From Adiantum capillus-veneris (Eukaryota > Streptophyta > Polypodiopsida > Polypodiales > Pteridaceae): a DNA stretch of 64,000 bases. The notes under the pieces were generated by a model. The model saw nothing but the letters and a program-made list of their open reading frames with translations, did not search any database and was not told the origin of the DNA. Below are positions 54,568 to 64,000 of the stretch, piece after piece. Location of the stretch: positions 118,417,018 to 118,481,017 of the forward strand of contig CM043958.1 of NCBI GenBank assembly GCA_014529385.2, read 5' to 3'. The position numbers and the translations under genes are program-made. The number at the start of each line of letters is the position of its first letter. Positions within the stretch are counted from its first letter, which is position 1.

Positions 54568-55535
54568 AAAAAAACAAAGAACTCTTCCATTACAAAGAGA
54601 ATTACAAGTGCATGTAATGAGAAATGTTAATTTACTGAGCTCTTTGCTAAATACGTCATTCCCTTTAGTTGCATAGACTACTTGGTTCTTGGTTCTTGAT
54701 AAAGTATTTTTGCCACAAACATGTTTAGCCATGATACATCATTTCCCAATAGTATGCTACACTATTTGGTGCTTGAGAATTAAAGACCCTTTTCAAGGGT
54801 CAAACATTGTATGCATACCAATATCATTCTACATAATGAAGACAATACACAAATAAAGAGACAAAAATTAAACTTCATTAAAAAGTTTTGTATATTAAAG
54901 TCTTTTTCATTATCCAACTCATGTGTATGGTTATAGCCTTCAACTAAGCTCAAGACTCTTTGAGGTTTCGCCTTCCCATTTTCCATAATTAAAAGAGTAA
55001 ATCTTGAACCTGACTAAATACTTACACCGAAAACCTTACCGTTGAAGAGGAGGTTATCCTTGTGTCAAAAAACGACTTCTAATTGGAGTATTTCATCTAT
55101 CTCATCAAATTAAGGAAGAACTTCATAAGTTGGCTTTGTAGGAGGAGACCCAAGTTTATACAATTGCAATCAACTAATATGAAAAGTGTTATGTACATTC
55201 TTGTGAGATGGAAGTGATGGTCGGTTTTTGAAACTGTGATCGTGAGAACCACCCTTAAGAAAAAGAAGGCTTGTTACCAAAAAAAAAAAAAAAAAAAAAA
55301 AAGCTCTTACGATTCACCATACCCCCCCTCTAAGGTTAGCCACTAGTGGGGCGCTGCCAGTTTGGCCACACATCTCTCCATTATCGCCAGAAAACGAACC
55401 CCTCTCTCTCCTACTGCCTAGCTCCACCTATATTCTCTCTCTCTCCTACTCCACCGTTGCATCACGCGGTCCGATGGGCGCATGATACGCCTAAGCCTCT
55501 GTCCACACCCCAGCCCAGGTGGACCGCCACAGATA
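54176..55535. other. AT-rich spacer with homopolymer runs
   Basis: Contains a C-run (about 32) joined to an A-run (about 17) at 54526-54574, and an A-run of about 24 at 55279-55302. No gene supported. Confidence 0.5.
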
Positions 55536-55538
55536 TAG

Positions 55539-55593
<55 letters not shown>

Positions 55594-56425
55594 CAAAAGT
55601 CTCCCTCTCTCTCTCTACTTGTCCACACCCCAATCTTGGCGGGCCGCTACACCCCCCCCCCCGTCCACACTCCTTTCGGCCTTACTATCCCCCCCCCGTT
55701 TTCTTCCTGGCGGACCACTGGCCTAATATCTCCCCCCCCCCCATCTTCGCCTCTCTAGTTCCTCTCCCTCTCTCTCTCCTTTAGGAGCGGCCCCGCAGGC
55801 CTTAGGGGAAGCCACACTCTCCCTCCCTCTCTCCCTCTCTCTCTCTCTCTCTCTCTATTCTCTACCCTCCTCCCTCCCTTATCCCCTCATCACCTCACCC
55901 CTTGCTCTCCCTCTCTCTTACTCCCATGGTGGGACCCCCCCCCCCCCCCCCATTCCCTTAACTCACCCCCTCCCTCCCTCTTTGTCTCCCGTTGATTATG
56001 CCCCCCTCCCCCCCTCCCCTCGAAATTCGGCAGTACGCGGCCCGCCTCTTCCCTCTCACGCTCGCACCCTAACCCCGGCCCTCGCGGATGCTTGAAGCCA
56101 CACACACCACCCCCCCTCTCTCTCCACACCCTCTCCCTCTCTCCTCACGCTCGTCTGCAGGCGGCCACCCATCCACTCGCGCTCTCTCTCTTATCCACAC
56201 ACACACACACACACCCGCTCGCCTCACCCTCTCCCTCCCTCACCACCTCACCACCTCCACCCGTCTCCCTCTCCCTCTGGCGCTCTGCACACAGTACCGG
56301 CCGACCCCATATCTCTCTCTCTCTCTCTTTCGTTCTAAGCCTGTACATGAGCCATAAGTAGATGACACACACTCTGTCTCTATGAACCATACACACACAC
56401 ACCCTCGCATTATGCGCTCTCACAT

Positions 56426-56463
<38 letters not shown>

Positions 56464-56480
56464 CACACACAACCCCGCCT
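55536..56480. repeat. Pyrimidine-rich low-complexity block
   Basis: (CT)n at about 55540-55590, many C-runs, CTCCCT repeats, and (CA)n at 56432-56462. Long apparent ORFs here (Ser/Leu or Arg/Glu runs) are products of the repeats. Confidence 0.85.
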
Positions 56481-56849
56481 CTGCGTCGCCAAACAGAAAA
56501 AAATAAAAATAAATAAATAAAAAATATATATTTATATATATACATAATATTACCCCCGTGTTCCCACGCACGCTCGCGCACACACATACATATATAAATA
56601 CACTCACACACCCATACATACACACACACACATACGCATATACAGACCATAGATAAAATACAAAAAACCGAAAGAATTCTACGACTACAACGACAACAAA
56701 AAAGAAGGAGGAACCCGAATCACGTGACACCGACAACAAAAAGAACAAAGGCGCCTAAGGCATGCCCCGGCCGACCTTGAAAAGACGTACGCGCTACACC
56801 GACGCATCGACAAGCCACCATTCACCGGTATCACGCAACCACGACACCA
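56481..56849. other. Spacer before element K
   Basis: AT-rich then C/A-rich sequence with CACGTGACACCGAC near 56722. The true left end of the K LTR may lie here but cannot be set without its 3' LTR. Confidence 0.4.
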
Positions 56850-57477
56850 TTTTCAGTAAACCGTAGGTTATCATCATCATTTTTTCAGTTTTCACTCAAG
56901 CCTTGTAAATTCCCAACTTGTAATTTCCCTCTCTCTAGGTGATGGTCACAAACGCCCACCTAGAGGTTTTCATTTTTAATAACTCCCAAGACAAAGCAAG
57001 GGTCAACCACAACGGACCCCCCACCTTGCTTTGTCTCTCCGATTAGCTTACCCTAATCAAACCGGGATTACCCTAATCCAAGCAGTCAACACCTATAAAA
57101 GGGCACTAAGAGGTCACTATCGAGGGGGGGCAATTCATGAGAGGTCAGCACTTGGTAGAGTTTTAGTGGGAGGAATTGACACTATTGCATCATGGGGAGG
57201 GGACTTGTGTGATGGTTTGTTTTGGGAATTGCACCATGTGAAGGGAGCTACGTCCACCTCTCGACTCCAATGGTCGATGCACACACACATACACGTTCTT
57301 GGTAGCAAGTTTCACAATCATTGAGTCGTCTTTAGAGAACGCACCAAGTAGGTTCACCATTTCTTCTCCCTAGCTCTCTATCACCACGGTGTGCCACCTC
57401 GCTGGAAGGAAGGTCATTTGTAAATACTGCAGAAATAATTCTCCCTCACACCCCCAAGGGTTTTCATCATTTGTCAA

Positions 57478-57512
<35 letters not shown>

Positions 57513-57659
57513 GGTGTTCACATCACCGTGTTCTGTGTCCTAGCCGCTCAAAGCTAGGTGGTGTCTCCTGTTCGCTTTATCGTGACCGGCTCAAGGCGTA
57601 CCATCGGCCCTCGGTGTTTTAGAGGCCGTCGGGGTTCGGGTATCGCTTTGCTCCTGCCA
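56850..57659 (+). repeat. Probable 5' LTR of K
   Basis: Left edge approximate. Contains TATAAAA (57094-57100), a (GT)n at 57481-57508, and ends ...CTCCTGCCA just before a primer-type sequence. No partner LTR in the window. Confidence 0.5.
57094..57100 (+). promoter_or_regulatory. TATA box of K LTR
   Basis: CACCTATAAAAGGGCAC, a good plant TATA match, inside the presumed LTR. Confidence 0.55.
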
Positions 57660-57680
57660 TTTGGTGCCCCCACTGAGGAG
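57660..57680 (+). promoter_or_regulatory. Primer-site/leader word of K
   Basis: TTTGGTGCCCCCACTGAGG directly after the LTR end; tRNA identity not determined. Its form resembles the leader TTTGGCACGCCC of element H. Confidence 0.45.
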
Positions 57681-57734
57681 GGCTTCTAAGAAACCTTCAG
57701 TTTACAATGTTGAAAGTGACGCACGCCATCAATC

Positions 57735-58931
57735 ATGGACGAATGGCTGAAGAAATTTTCTAACTGGAGGACGGAAGAGGAGGAGACTAAGGAGGCACTA
57801 GCCGCTTTCATCAAAGTACTACTTCCAAGCTGTAGTGTCTTCAGTATTCAAAAGTTAAGCTCCCCATCCCGTGTTGCTTGTTCTAACCACAAGTTGAGAG
57901 CATCAAGTGGGAGGTCTATGAAGTGCCATCACTGTTGTCAACCAAAACACACTGTCAATGAGTGCCAGCAACGAAGGCAGCGAAGAGGGTGAAATCGTCT
58001 ACATCGACATTCATCACGAAGAAGTCATCCACATCAAAGGAGGAACGATGAGACCTCTCTTCCTTAAGGAAACTACAACCAAAGTTATAACCTTTACTCC
58101 AAAATGACCTAAAGGGGCTGCTCAAGCCAAAGGTAAGGAAAAGATAAGCCAGTCTGGAAACACATGACCCTGAAGGGAGAAGCATCTAGCCAAGCAAGTG
58201 CTTCAAGCTCAGAGAGCCGGGTCGTACCTAGCTTGCCAAAGAGGAAGCCATCCGAAGCTAAGCGGCAGAAGGTCACCTACCAATTTTCACGACGCATGCA
58301 AGTACTACCAGTCCACTTAGACAATCCTGAAGAAGAAGTGGTAAGAAGATTCCCATGCCCTAAGGAAGAGTAGTTTGGCTACTACTCTCGCTGTTTTGGA
58401 AGACGGGTAGAGGGTCTTTCTCTTCTCCCTGTACAGCTTATCCTGAAGAAGCTCTCCACCACGGGTGAAACCCAGTGGGCTGGAGAAGAGTTGTAGTTGA
58501 ATGGAGTAGAATTCATGCAGCACGCCGACTATGGAAATTATATGCAATTGCTACTAGCCAAGAGGTTGGGAGTGGTTAGACGCGTCGCCATCACCCCGTA
58601 CGTGCTGAGCGACGAAGGAAAGGTAGAGCCCATGAAAGGCGACGACCTCCTGTGGATGTGCCGACTCATCAACACTGCCACGGTAAGAGTATAAGTAAGT
58701 ACTCCACCCTCTGTGATGATGGAAAATGGGCCGACAACATTCCCATTCAGATTCCTGCAGCATATGCATGTGAATATCTATGTAGATAAGAAAATCTTCT
58801 ACCAACAGAAGATCGTGTACCTATTCGGTGCGGCGGTGCTAGGAGAAATCCTTAATTCCCCAAACCCTATCATTCTCCCCATATTGGATTACCACCATGC
58901 CTTTAATGTTTCTATCTTTATCCTGTTTTAA
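57735..58931 (+). pseudogene. K extra 5' ORF with CCHC knuckle (function unknown)
   Basis: Between LTR and gag. Begins MDEWLKKFSNWRTEEEETKE; a perfect knuckle CHHCCQPKHTVNEC at 57924-57965; then basic stretch KRKPSEAKRQKV near 58240, and after stops MQHADYGNYMQLLLAKRLGV and VLSDEGKVEPMKGDDLLWMC near 58510-58670, and a last part near 58750-58830. Ogre-type elements have an extra ORF at this place, of unknown role; this one does not let me say more. A poly-A-like stretch near 58990 before gag makes an inserted retrocopy a second possibility. Confidence 0.5.
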
Positions 58932-59035
58932 TCTATCCACCCAACCCTGTAAAAAGCCGCTATGAGCCGCTACTGTTGTTAATATAATATAAAAAAGAAA
59001 AAGAAAAAAAGTTTGTAAGTTTCTGAGTCACTACC

Positions 59036-59830
59036 ATGGCAAGTGTTTCTTTCCCCATGTTCAGTCGAAAAAAGGGAGAAGATCTCACCACCAACTTTTC
59101 GGATGATTTCGACATTGCCTGTGTCGTTTCCGACAAAGATGATGACGCTTCACGACTTCGAATTTTTTCTCTATTGATGAAAGTAGAGGCCAAGTCCTGG
59201 TATAATACATTGCCCCAGGCTACCAAGAATGCATGGGATGTGTTACGGGCTGCCTTTGTAAAGAGGTTTGGTGGAGGCACAACCTTGGAGAAGCTATGGC
59301 AGCTACTTACGGAAGTGAAGCAGGGGGGTCTGCTAGAGTATGCCACCTACGAGTCCAAATTTGTGGACTTATGGGAAAGATGGGTTGCCTCACTGGAGGA
59401 AGGCAAAGGAGCGCTAATTTACTAAAGAAGGACCATTTCATTGCTGGTTTGTGGTCGCCGCTTAGAGAGAAGGTGAAGGGAAGGTTTCCTACAACATATG
59501 AGTTGGCAGTAGAAGTAGCCTGCCTTAAAGACAAGAAGCTGCGCATGCAAGCAAGAATAAACGAGTCAGAGGAAACAAGCTCGGTCCAACCAACCTCAGT
59601 GACTGCAACAACCAGTCATAGAGCCCAACCGCAAGAGGCATCAGAGGAGCAGCAAGACCTGCTGAGTCGCATCACTACCCAACTAGAGAGTTTATCTGTG
59701 CATCTGGTGCAACAAGGGCATGCACCTGTCAGGAATCCAGAACAAGGAAGAGGACAACAAAGGTAGAACCAAGAGTACCTTTGCTACAATTGCGGGGAAG
59801 ACGGCCATGGTATGTACTACTGCCCACATC
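59036..59830 (+). pseudogene. K gag
   Basis: ATG at 59036 in good context (ACCATGGC). Capsid words KVEAKSWYNTLPQATKNAWD and FVKRFGGGTTLEKLWQLL; a one-base shift near 59410 continues as KKDHFIAGLWSPLREKVKGR, and the zinc knuckle CYNCGEDGHGMYYC lies at 59782-59823 after a stop at 59764. Typical Ty3 gag of about 260 residues with two breaks. Confidence 0.8.
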
Positions 59831-60012
59831 CAAGGAGGTAGAATTTCAATAGAGGCAGGAGACAGAATCAGATCTCTCCGCCAAGAGGAAGACCACCACC
59901 ACCTAGGCAACCAGGGCCGATCCCACCGGTCTAGATCCTTCGACCACCCATACAACAACAACCACCACCACCACCACAACCTCTCATCCCACCACTACCC
60001 CCACCACCTGCT

Positions 60013-60972
60013 GTGAACCAAGCGGTGAGTGTTATTAGCTTGGAGGCTAAAGGGAAGGCAAAGGTAGAAGAATCAGTTCGAGAGAAGCACAAAGGGAAAG
60101 CAAAAGTAGAAGAAGTGGATGCTATGGGAGTGAAGCGTTCCAGGCACGAGGAAGCCTCTCAAAGAGAAGAGAAAATAAAAGGGAAGGCCGAGTCTAGCAA
60201 GCAAGCAGCTAAGCCGCGACAAAAGATAAACATCGTGGATTTCTCACTAGGTGAGTATGAAAAATCCTATGACTTAGTTCAGGATGTGTTGATGCAGGGC
60301 CCAAAGATAACTTGGTCCCAATTACTCCACCTTGCACCAAGATTGAGGAGGCAATGGACAAAAATGGTGAGTACCACGAAATCAAGACCTAGGATAGCCG
60401 GGGCTATCTCTGGAAGGGATCTCAACGACATCCTACCAACTATGGATGCCCACATCAAGGGGCAACGAATCTCAAATGTCTACACAGATGGTGGTGCGTA
60501 GATATGCATCATGAGTGAAAAGATGATGCACCATCTAGGACTAGAGGTAAGTAGGCCGGCCCCTTGCCGAGCCAAAATGGCAAATAATGTAAGAGTGAAA
60601 TGCGTGGGCATTGTCAATGCGGTCAAAGTAAAAGCATTCGATACAGAAGTGGAGGTAGACATCTTTGTCATGCCACACAAAGGGGAGGGCTACCCTATCA
60701 TTCTTGGGAGACCCTGGCTCATGGCAATGGAAGCTAAGCAAGACTGGAGCATCGGAATGATTCAGATGAAGGACGCTAAAGGGAAGTTCATATTCTACGA
60801 TATGAGGACTGGGAAGCAATGCAACATGATCTTGGAGGCTTCAGAAGATGAGTCCACCAGCGACTATTTGTCTACCTCAGGAGAAGAGACAACCACCACT
60901 GACGGGAGTGACAGTAGCATTGAAGTGATGGGGGTCATTCTTAAAGACCAAAAAAATATTGACACAATCTGA
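60013..60972 (+). pseudogene. K aspartic protease
   Basis: A Lys/Glu-rich linker (GKAKVEESVREKHKGKAKVE), then NVYTDGGA with Asp at 60487-60489, a TAG right after (60499-60501), then MSEKMMHHLGLE and YPIILGRPWLMAM near 60690-60720. The active-site word is DGGA, as in H. It ends in an acidic Ser/Thr tail. Confidence 0.75.
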
Positions 60973-61729
60973 AACACCCCTGACAAACCAAGAGGAACCA
61001 TCAGGTACGCAGTCCTTAGAGGATGCAGGTAAATTAAAAAAAATGCTCTCAAATGAGTTAACCAATGAAGAGAGGAAGGAGTATGTCTCCATGCTAGGTA
61101 ACTTCACTACTTTTTTCATTGATGGCTATAATAAGATCACAGGAATTATAGTAGTGCAACACCACATAAAACTCAAGGAAGGCAGTAAACCCGTAGTGCA
61201 GAAGCTCAGAAGACTTGGAGTAATCCAACAAGAGGCACTACTTAAAGAAGTGAGGAGTTTGCTACAAGCAGGTTTCATCTACCCTGTCGAAGACTCAGAA
61301 TGAGTCTCCCCAGTAGTAGTCACACCAAAGAAGAATGGTAAGTGGAGAGTCTGTGTGGACTATAAACCTCTCAAAGCAGCCACGAAGAGGGATCACTTTC
61401 CCCTCGCATTCCAAGATGAAATTCTCAATGAAGTGGCGGGTCACGAATGATACACAATGTGCGATGGCTACTCGGGATACTTCCAAATTAGCAATGCGGA
61501 AGAAAATCAGAAGAAGACAACCTTCATCACACCTTGGGGATGCTTTGCTTACAGAGTGATGCCTTTTGTCCTCACCAACGCTCCAACGACATTTCAGTGC
61601 TATGTGACCTTTGTTTTCCAACCCTAGTTTGGAACATCAATACGGGTTTTCATAGATGATTTTTGCATCTATAGTTCACAAGCCCTCCATTTAAGCAAAG
61701 TCTATGATGGATTAACCAGGCTGCAAACC
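60973..61729 (+). pseudogene. K reverse transcriptase
   Basis: HIKLKEGSKPVVQKLRRLG, then the fingers/palm order SPVVVTPKKNGKWRVCVDYK, TFITPWGCFAYRVMPF, VFIDDFCIYSS with DD at 61655-61660. Stops at about 61302, 61448 and 61625; the third palm region keeps order. Core RT motifs are all there, FIDD replacing YVDD. Confidence 0.8.
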
Positions 61730-62470
61730 TTGGGTGGCCAGCTCAACTTGGATAAGTGTCACATTGGTGAAAGCAAAGTCACTCTCCTTGGCCATGTAAT
61801 TTCAGCAAAAGGGATTGATGCTGACCCTAGCAAGATACAAGCTTTGGTATCTTTGTCATCACCCACCATCGCTAAGCAGTTGGTTTCTTTCCTTCAGAAG
61901 GTAAGATACTTAAGCAGGTTCATTCACTTGCTATCTCAAGTGTTCCTCCCTCTACAACAAATCACCCAGAGGGATGTCTTCTCATGGAGTGAAGAAAATG
62001 AGCAGCAATTTACCGAGATGAAGCAAATCCTAGCTAAGCTTCCCACCATTTCACCCCCTAAGTGGGACGAGCCATTTTATGTGAACCCTAGTGTAGGAAG
62101 TGATACACTCGGAGCTGTGCTAATGCAAAAGGACCCCCAAACTTCTTTCATGCGTCCTATTTACTTCTCTAGTCGTGTCATGACCCCGTCAGAAAAGGGA
62201 TTTACCGAAGTAGAACACATGGTTCTTGCACTAATGTTTGCGACGACAAAGTTTCGCTCCTATCTCCTACCTAGACCCTTTGTAATCCTGACAATGGAGG
62301 AGGTTTTCTCATATGTAATGCGGCACATGGATGTCTCATCTAGAATCTCTAAGTGGCTAATTAGATTACAAGAGTTTGACTACACCATGCAAGTAGAAAA
62401 CTCCACCAGGGCTAGTTTGACGGGAATACTCACTCATCGCAATTATGAGAAGAAGCTGAAGGTCAACACG
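61730..62470 (+). pseudogene. K first (Ty3-type) RNase H, degenerate
   Basis: Open frame from 61730 starts with the RT thumb (DKCHIGESKVTLLGHVISAK) and connection (FSWSEENEQQFTEMKQIL). The RNase H part reads FYVNPSVGSDTLGAVLMQKD near 62075-62130, where the usual catalytic DAS is NPS. IYFSSRVMTPSEKGFTEVEH follows with its Glu. Loss of the first Asp fits the known decay of this domain in elements that gained a second RNase H. Confidence 0.75.
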
Positions 62471-62499
62471 GAAGCAAAAGAAGAAACACCAATGGTAGA

Positions 62500-62986
62500 G
62501 AGTCCTAGGCTAGAAAGAGCTCACTCTCTATTCTTTGACGGAGCATATAAAAGAACAGTGGACCAATCTGCATCTGGCATAGTCATTTTCAATGAGCAAC
62601 AAGAAAGAGTATTCTCCATCGAGTAGTTATTACACTCCCACTCCAACAATGAAGCAGAATATGCAGCTCTAATTCTTGGGTTGGAACAATGTATATCACA
62701 AAGAATTTAGCGTCTAAATGTGTTTGGTGATGCTTTGCTTTTGATAAGGCAGATAAACGACACTTGGGTTTGTAAAAATCAGGTTTCACTTGGTCAACTA
62801 TGCCAAGTTAAGGATCTTCTAAGGAAGTTTGAAGCAGTGAAACTATTTCATGTCCCCAGAGCAAAAAATCAGGAGGCAGATGCTCTAGCCAAAGAAAGAA
62901 TACAAGATGTTCCCATAGGAGCAATCAAACTGAAGCTACCCTCTTCCAAGGTAATGATGCTATGCCTGATATCGTCAACTTTCTAG
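62500..62986 (+). pseudogene. K second (archaeal-type) RNase H
   Basis: Same frame: SLFFDGAYKR with Asp at 62537-62539, NNEAEYAALILGLEQC with Glu at 62657-62659 (first Glu of the pair 62651), VFGDALLLIRQI with Asp at 62729-62731, KNQEADALAKE with the last Asp. All four catalytic acids are kept. Stops at 62624-62626 and 62708-62710 interrupt it. Known role: removal of the RNA strand of the hybrid. Confidence 0.8.
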
Positions 62987-63012
62987 ATACAAGAGAATGT
63001 CCGGAAGGGTAC

Positions 63013-64000
63013 ACTAAAGGCCAAAAATAGTGGCTGGTGAGGAAGGCTACCAGATATCGCCTTGTAAATGACCACTTGTATTGTAAGGGCAAGGATCAGA
63101 TTCTCAGGCGGGTGCCAACCTCTAGTGAGATCATAGAGGTAGTTTCAAGTTGCCATCATGGTGTCTGCGGCGGTCATTTTGCTCTAGATATCACCAGTAG
63201 GAAGATTCTACAAGCATGATACTCTTGGCCTAGCTTGAACAGGGATGTACACCATTGGTGTAAAACATGCAAGGCTTGTCAAGTGGCTAGTGATCGCACA
63301 TTAACCTACGAGCCACAAACTCCTATCATCTCATATGGTCCATTTGAGAAATGGGGAATAGATGCAATCAATCCTTTACCAAGGGCCCAATCAGGTAAAC
63401 TATACATTTTAGTGGGTGTAGACTACATGACTCGATGGGTAGAAGCAACAACCACCATCCGCATTATAGCCCAAGAGGTAGCAAAGTTCATTTTTAAGCA
63501 TATCTGTTGCTGTTTTGGCACTCCTCTAGAGATAATATTAGATAGGGGACGAGGTTTCAGAGGCGATCTGGTGGGAGAACTGATGAAAAAGTTAGGCATC
63601 ACACGCCGACATTCCACACCATACTATCCACAATGCAATGGTCTGGTAGAGAAGGTAAACGGAATGATTTGCAAAATCATCACAAAACAGGTGAACAATC
63701 ACACAGGAGACTGGGATAAACATCTCATGGCAGCTCTTTGGGCCTACCGAACAACATTCCAAACATCATTAGCTTTCACCCCTTTCCATCTAGTTTATGG
63801 GAAAGAGGCAATTCTATCCATTGAGGTACAGATAGTCAGCTTACGAGTCTTGGCTAGCCACATACATCGCCCAATTGTGAATCTCCGAAACCACATCCTG
63901 GATCTGGAGAGGCTCCAACTAGATAGGGAAGAAGCAATCAATCACTATTCAGTGCAGGCAGAACGACGCCGACTCACCTTCAATCAAGGACTTAAAGAAA
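63013..64000 (+). pseudogene. K integrase (partial, window end)
   Basis: Zinc finger: CHHGVCGGHFALDITSR, a stop at 63217-63219, then WCKTCKACQV. Core: WGIDAINPLPRA with first Asp near 63360, ILDRGRGFRGD with the second, NGLVEKVNGMI with Glu near 63645. After that the C-terminal part (AYRTTFQTSLAFTPFHLVYG) continues open to the window edge. Only one stop seen in over 300 codons. Confidence 0.85.

Larger units (their letters stand above)
56850..64000 (+). mobile_element. Tat/Ogre-like Ty3 retrotransposon K (runs off window)
   Basis: Plus-strand order: LTR with TATA box, primer region, extra ORF, gag with zinc knuckle, protease, RT, RNase H, second RNase H, integrase. The second RNase H after the normal one and an additional ORF before gag are features of the plant Tat lineage, including Ogre. 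Numerous single stops and frameshifts; the 3' end is outside. Confidence 0.8.

Noticed and set aside
56145-56748. Val/Cys-rich ORFs of 76-115 residues
   Set aside because: They come from (CA)n/(CT)n and C-run sequence; no protein-like pattern beyond the repeats.

Overview
This window is nuclear DNA from a land plant with a large, transposon-rich genome. It holds no prokaryotic-style genes and no intact gene set. The plant call rests on LTR elements primed by initiator tRNA-Met, CCCTAAA-type telobox motifs, a Tat-lineage Ty3 element with two RNase H domains, a spliced BED/hAT transposase, LINE zf-RVT domains and very long (CT)n/(TG)n tracts. A fern-like or other large-genome vascular plant fits best, but the species cannot be fixed from sequence alone. 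Almost every coding region is a broken mobile-element gene.

Region 1 (about 260-25,400) is a nested stack whose order can be read from target-site duplications (TSDs). A LINE on the plus strand (endonuclease, RT, Cys/His tail) was hit by a telobox-rich solo LTR (1866-2512) and by LTR element H (2561-23314, minus, TSD GGATG). H's gag was hit by element A (5739-20976, plus). A's 3' LTR was hit by element B (9535-20541, minus, TSD GCCTC). B was hit by a hAT transposon (11521-15158) and by a second LINE fragment (17103-18343, 14-bp TSD). A and B are related LTR elements with no RT, RNase H or integrase. Both encode an unrecognised protein that I call the B/A ORF.

Region 2 (about 24,400-30,000) has tandem LINE 3' ends each closed by (CT)n, huge microsatellites, a (CT)(CA)...(TG)(AG) inverted repeat, a tandem array of a tRNA-like SINE, a MITE-like foldback and one short ubiquitin-like coding segment. 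Region 3 (30,020-38,735) has a degraded reverse transcriptase of Penelope-like type on the minus strand plus unidentified coding remnants, between two direct repeats of about 1.65 kb.

Region 4 (38,801-53,630) is a Ty3 element J (minus, chromodomain-like tail). A 4.1-kb non-coding insertion splits it at the RNase H/integrase junction, and that insertion carries a CACTA-like element. J's 5' LTR is split by H2, a second copy of H that later lost its 5' end by deletion. Region 5 (53,631-about 56,850) is low-complexity spacer. Region 6 (about 56,850 to the window end) is a plus-strand Tat/Ogre-like element K: LTR, extra 5' ORF with a zinc knuckle, gag, protease, RT, degenerate RNase H, second archaeal-type RNase H and integrase, running off the window.

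The copies explain each other: 8,160-8,220 is the unoccupied paralogue of the hAT site, about 52,505 is the unoccupied paralogue of the site of A, and 39,300-39,930 shows what was deleted around H2.
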